Source of the DNA: an uncultured bacterium
GTDB lineage: Bacteria > Bacillota_I > Bacilli_A > Erysipelotrichales > Erysipelotrichaceae
Assembly (NCBI GenBank): GCA_903847945.1
Contig: CAINEY010000002.1
Location: 1 to 64,000, forward strand
DNA length: 64,000 bases
Direction of reading: 5' to 3'
Positions 62,098 through 64,000 of this stretch are shown here, one piece after another (position 1 is the stretch's first letter; every line of letters starts with the position of its first letter). Position numbers and translations under genes: made by a program. The notes under the pieces were generated by a model that saw only the letters and a list, made by a program, of their open reading frames with translations, had not been told where the DNA came from and searched no databases.

Positions 62098-62853
62098 TTA
62101 GTTATCGAACCACTTGGCGATGAGTTCATCCAACTTGCCGTTAGCTTTGAGCGCATCGATGGCGGCATTGACTTCATCCAGCCATTCCGAACCTTCCGGC
62201 AAAGCGACACCCAAACCACTGATGTTGGCCAGTTTTTCATGAACCAGATCAAACATCGCCAATTCCGGGAAAGCCGTAATGAATTCTTCGGCCACCGAGG
62301 TATCCACCAGCATGAAGTCGATCCGTCCGACTAAGATTTCCTGAACGATAACATCGTGTTTGTCCCGAATGTCCAAGGTGAAGTTGAAGTCGGATTTGAG
62401 GTTGTTCAAGGCGATTTCCTGAATGGTGCCCAATTGGGTAGAAGCCACCAAACCGGTCAGATCGTCAATGGAATCATAGCCCTTTTCAGCCAGGAAGAGC
62501 ACGGTGAAGGCTCCGCCTTCTTCTTTATAGATCTGCGAGAAATCCACGGATTCTTCCCGTTCCGGAGTCACGGACATCCCGGAAATGGCCAAGTCACCGG
62601 TACCGGCTTGTAAAGCGCCGATGATGCCGGAGAAGGCAGTGTCGACCCATTTAAAGGTCACGCCCATTTCTTCGGCGATGAGTTCTCCGAATTCGATGTC
62701 GAATCCGACGAATTTGCCAGCGGTATCTATGGATTCATACGGAGGATAGTCGGCAGAAACCAGAACGATCAGTTCTTCTTTTTCTGCGGGTTTGGGGGTA
62801 CAACCCGCCAAGACGGTGATCAGGATGAGGGATAAGACAAGTAGCTTTTTCAT
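62098..62853 (-). CDS. Amino-acid ABC importer binding lipoprotein
   Basis: A 251-residue periplasmic-binding-protein type lipoprotein of the polar amino-acid family. The lipobox is LAGC with Cys18. The block SADYPPYESID followed by GKFVGFDIEFGELIAEEMG is the usual ligand-binding entry, and GDLAISGMSVTPERE the second. Substrate (glutamine, arginine, cystine or similar) cannot be set from the sequence. The ribosome site AAAGGAA precedes the ATG. It is last in an operon permease-ATPase-binding protein on the minus strand. Confidence 0.92.
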   Translation of the reverse strand: MKKLLVLSLILITVLAGCTPKPAEKEELIVLVSADYPPYESIDTAGKFVGFDIEFGELIAEEMGVTFKWVDTAFSGIIGALQAGTGDLAISGMSVTPEREESVDFSQIYKEEGGAFTVLFLAEKGYDSIDDLTGLVASTQLGTIQEIALNNLKSDFNFTLDIRDKHDVIVQEILVGRIDFMLVDTSVAEEFITAFPELAMFDLVHEKLANISGLGVALPEGSEWLDEVNAAIDALKANGKLDELIAKWFDN

Positions 62854-62871
62854 GAGTTGTTGTTCCTTTCG

Positions 62872-63594
62872 TTAAATCATGTTGGCTAAGAACGTTTTAG
62901 CGCGTTCCGATTTCGGAGCGCTGAAGAAGGTTTTCGTTTCGGTGACTTCCAGAATCTCGGCCTGATTCATAAAGATGATGTAGTCGGCCACTTCCTGAGC
63001 AAACTTGATCTCATGGGTCACGATGATGTTGGTCATTCCGATGTGATTGAGGTTTTTGATGACTTTGAGCACTTCTTGGGTCATTTCGGGATCCAAGGCA
63101 CTGGTTGGTTCATCAAAGAGCATGGCGATGGGTTTCATGGCCAAGGCACGGGCGATTGCAACGCGTTGTTTTTCACCCCCCGAGAGTTGATGAGGGTAGT
63201 TATCCAGACGGTGCTGCAAGCCGACTTCGGTCAAATACTTCACAGCGACGTCCTTGGCTTCTGCTTCGTTCATCTTCTTGACTTTGCGTAAGGCGAAGGT
63301 AACGTTGTTGAGGGCGCTCATGTGAGCGAAGAGGTTGAAGTTCTGGAAGACCATACCGATTTTTTCCCGCACTCGATTGAGTTGTTTTCGGTCCTTGACC
63401 AGGTCCACGCTATCGATGATGACGGAACCGGTGGTCGGCACCTCCATCAGGTTGATGCACCGCAACAAGGTGCTCTTCCCGGCTCCCGAGGAACCAATGA
63501 TGGCATAAGTCTTCTCGGGTTCGAATTCGATCGTGACATTTTTGAGGACGACCGTGTCCCCAAAGCTTTTAGAGACGTTGAGAAGACTAATCAT
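62872..63594 (-). CDS. Amino-acid ABC importer ATPase
   Basis: A 240-residue ABC ATPase of the GlnQ/HisP type. Walker A is GSSGAGKST, signature LSGGEKQRVAIARAL, Walker B MLFDEPTSALDP, H-loop VTHE. It overlaps the permease gene by eight bases. It energises uptake of the ligand bound by the lipoprotein that follows. Confidence 0.95.
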   Translation of the reverse strand: MISLLNVSKSFGDTVVLKNVTIEFEPEKTYAIIGSSGAGKSTLLRCINLMEVPTTGSVIIDSVDLVKDRKQLNRVREKIGMVFQNFNLFAHMSALNNVTFALRKVKKMNEAEAKDVAVKYLTEVGLQHRLDNYPHQLSGGEKQRVAIARALAMKPIAMLFDEPTSALDPEMTQEVLKVIKNLNHIGMTNIIVTHEIKFAQEVADYIIFMNQAEILEVTETKTFFSAPKSERAKTFLANMI

Positions 63595-64000
63595 AGCTCA
63601 GGGCCCTTTCCAGTTTCTTTCCGAAGAAACTAAGGATCATGTTGAGCACCAGATATAAGATCATGGTGATCAGGTAGGGTTCAAAGTAACGGTAAGTCAC
63701 GGATGAGGTCATCTGAGTTCGGCGCATCAGTTCCGTAACCCCGATAACGGAAACCACGGAAGTTTCTTTGACCAAGGTGATGAACTCATTCATGATCGCC
63801 GGCAAGACGTTGCGCAACGCTTGCGGAACCACGATGTTCCAAGTGATGTCCCAGTTCTCTACACCTAAGGCATGGGCGGCTTCGATTTGGCCTTTATCGA
63901 TGCTTTCGATGCCAGCTCGCAAGACCTCAGACAGGTACGCTCCGGAATTCAGCGAGAAGACGATCAGGGCCGACACCATCACATCGGGTACCCATCCCGT
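63587..64000 (-). CDS. Amino-acid ABC importer permease (5' end beyond the window)
   Basis: The 137 visible residues are the carboxy-terminal part of a HisM/GlnP-type permease; the frame is open to the window edge. The coupling loop EAAHALGVENWDITWNIVVPQALR (quoted in part, EAA motif) and the following helices are typical of the family. The usual length is about 215-230 residues, so about 80-90 are missing. The true start and any promoter are outside. Confidence 0.93.
   Translation of the reverse strand, partial: TGWVPDVMVSALIVFSLNSGAYLSEVLRAGIESIDKGQIEAAHALGVENWDITWNIVVPQALRNVLPAIMNEFITLVKETSVVSVIGVTELMRRTQMTSSVTYRYFEPYLITMILYLVLNMILSFFGKKLERALSYD

Noticed and set aside
1-64000. tRNA, rRNA, CRISPR array, insertion sequence or prophage
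   Set aside because: Reading both strands showed no repeat-spacer series, transposase motif or cloverleaf-type sequence; intergenic gaps are nearly all under 110 bases.

Overview
This window comes from a non-sporulating, low-complexity member of the Bacillota (Firmicutes) with roughly balanced G+C. It has Gram-positive type ribosome binding sites (AGGAGG) and strong TATAAT boxes, often with an extended -10. Both ispG and ispH (MEP isoprenoid pathway) are present, along with cell-wall genes (murE, a class B penicillin-binding protein), a single-chain glycyl-tRNA synthetase and ScpA/ScpB. From memory, gene neighbourhoods follow Bacillus subtilis closely (rny-ymdB-miaB, rnjB near ftsK, ymfF-ymfH, ybeY-dgkA-cdd-era-recO-gly-dnaG-sigA, trmK-ispH-cshB-ispG, cmk-der-gpsA-hup, xerD-deoB), but the sporulation genes expected at those places are absent. 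The exact class (for example Erysipelotrichia or a walled relative of the Mollicutes) cannot be settled from the sequence alone.

Layout. Positions 1-7.8 kb hold RNA turnover and modification genes (rny, ymdB, a 58-residue ferredoxin, miaB, an RNase J2-like protein) and the DNA translocase ftsK. At 7.9-12.6 kb lies a nucleoside ABC importer (lipoprotein, double ATPase, two permeases). At 12.7-16.7 kb pncB diverges from a pair of M16 peptidase-family genes. At 16.8-26.3 kb is a run of mostly overlapping genes: ssb, thyA, dihydrofolate reductase, an acyltransferase-like gene, scpA, scpB, rluB, rsmE, an unknown gene, mtaB, murE, deoC, rpsU. At 26.3-37.5 kb are phoH, a Na/phosphate symporter on the minus strand, then ybeY-dgkA-cdd-era-recO and glyQS-dnaG-rpoD-trmK. 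At 37.5-43.7 kb are ispH, a DEAD-box helicase, ispG, PBP2, rpmG and a metallo-hydrolase. At 43.8-47.0 kb is a complete seven-gene comG DNA-uptake pseudopilus operon. At 47.0-53.2 kb are efp, an FMN riboswitch with the riboflavin transporter ribU, an unknown tail-anchored protein, cmk, der, gpsA, HU and a membrane zinc peptidase. At 53.2-55.1 kb is an accessory two-gene surface module. From 55.2 kb to the end, all on the minus strand, are deoB, xerD, recN, ispA, xseB, xseA, nusB, an Asp23 protein and an amino-acid ABC importer cut by the window edge.

How the genes fit together. The nucleoside importer, cdd, deoB, deoC and thyA give a route for taking up nucleosides and either salvaging them or breaking down deoxyribose. 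The comG genes, the tailless SSB, recN, recO and xerD point to DNA uptake and recombination. The most unusual points are: an EF-P with methionine where the modified lysine normally sits, next to genes of the M16 pair linked elsewhere to EF-P modification; a strong terminator-like hairpin whose stem contains the comGA start codon; a primary sigma factor with a long insertion; an RNase J paralogue with a damaged catalytic site; and several genes whose -10 box lies so close to the start codon that the messages should be leaderless. No tRNA, rRNA, insertion sequence, prophage or CRISPR array was seen, and no gene-free stretch exceeds 300 bases.
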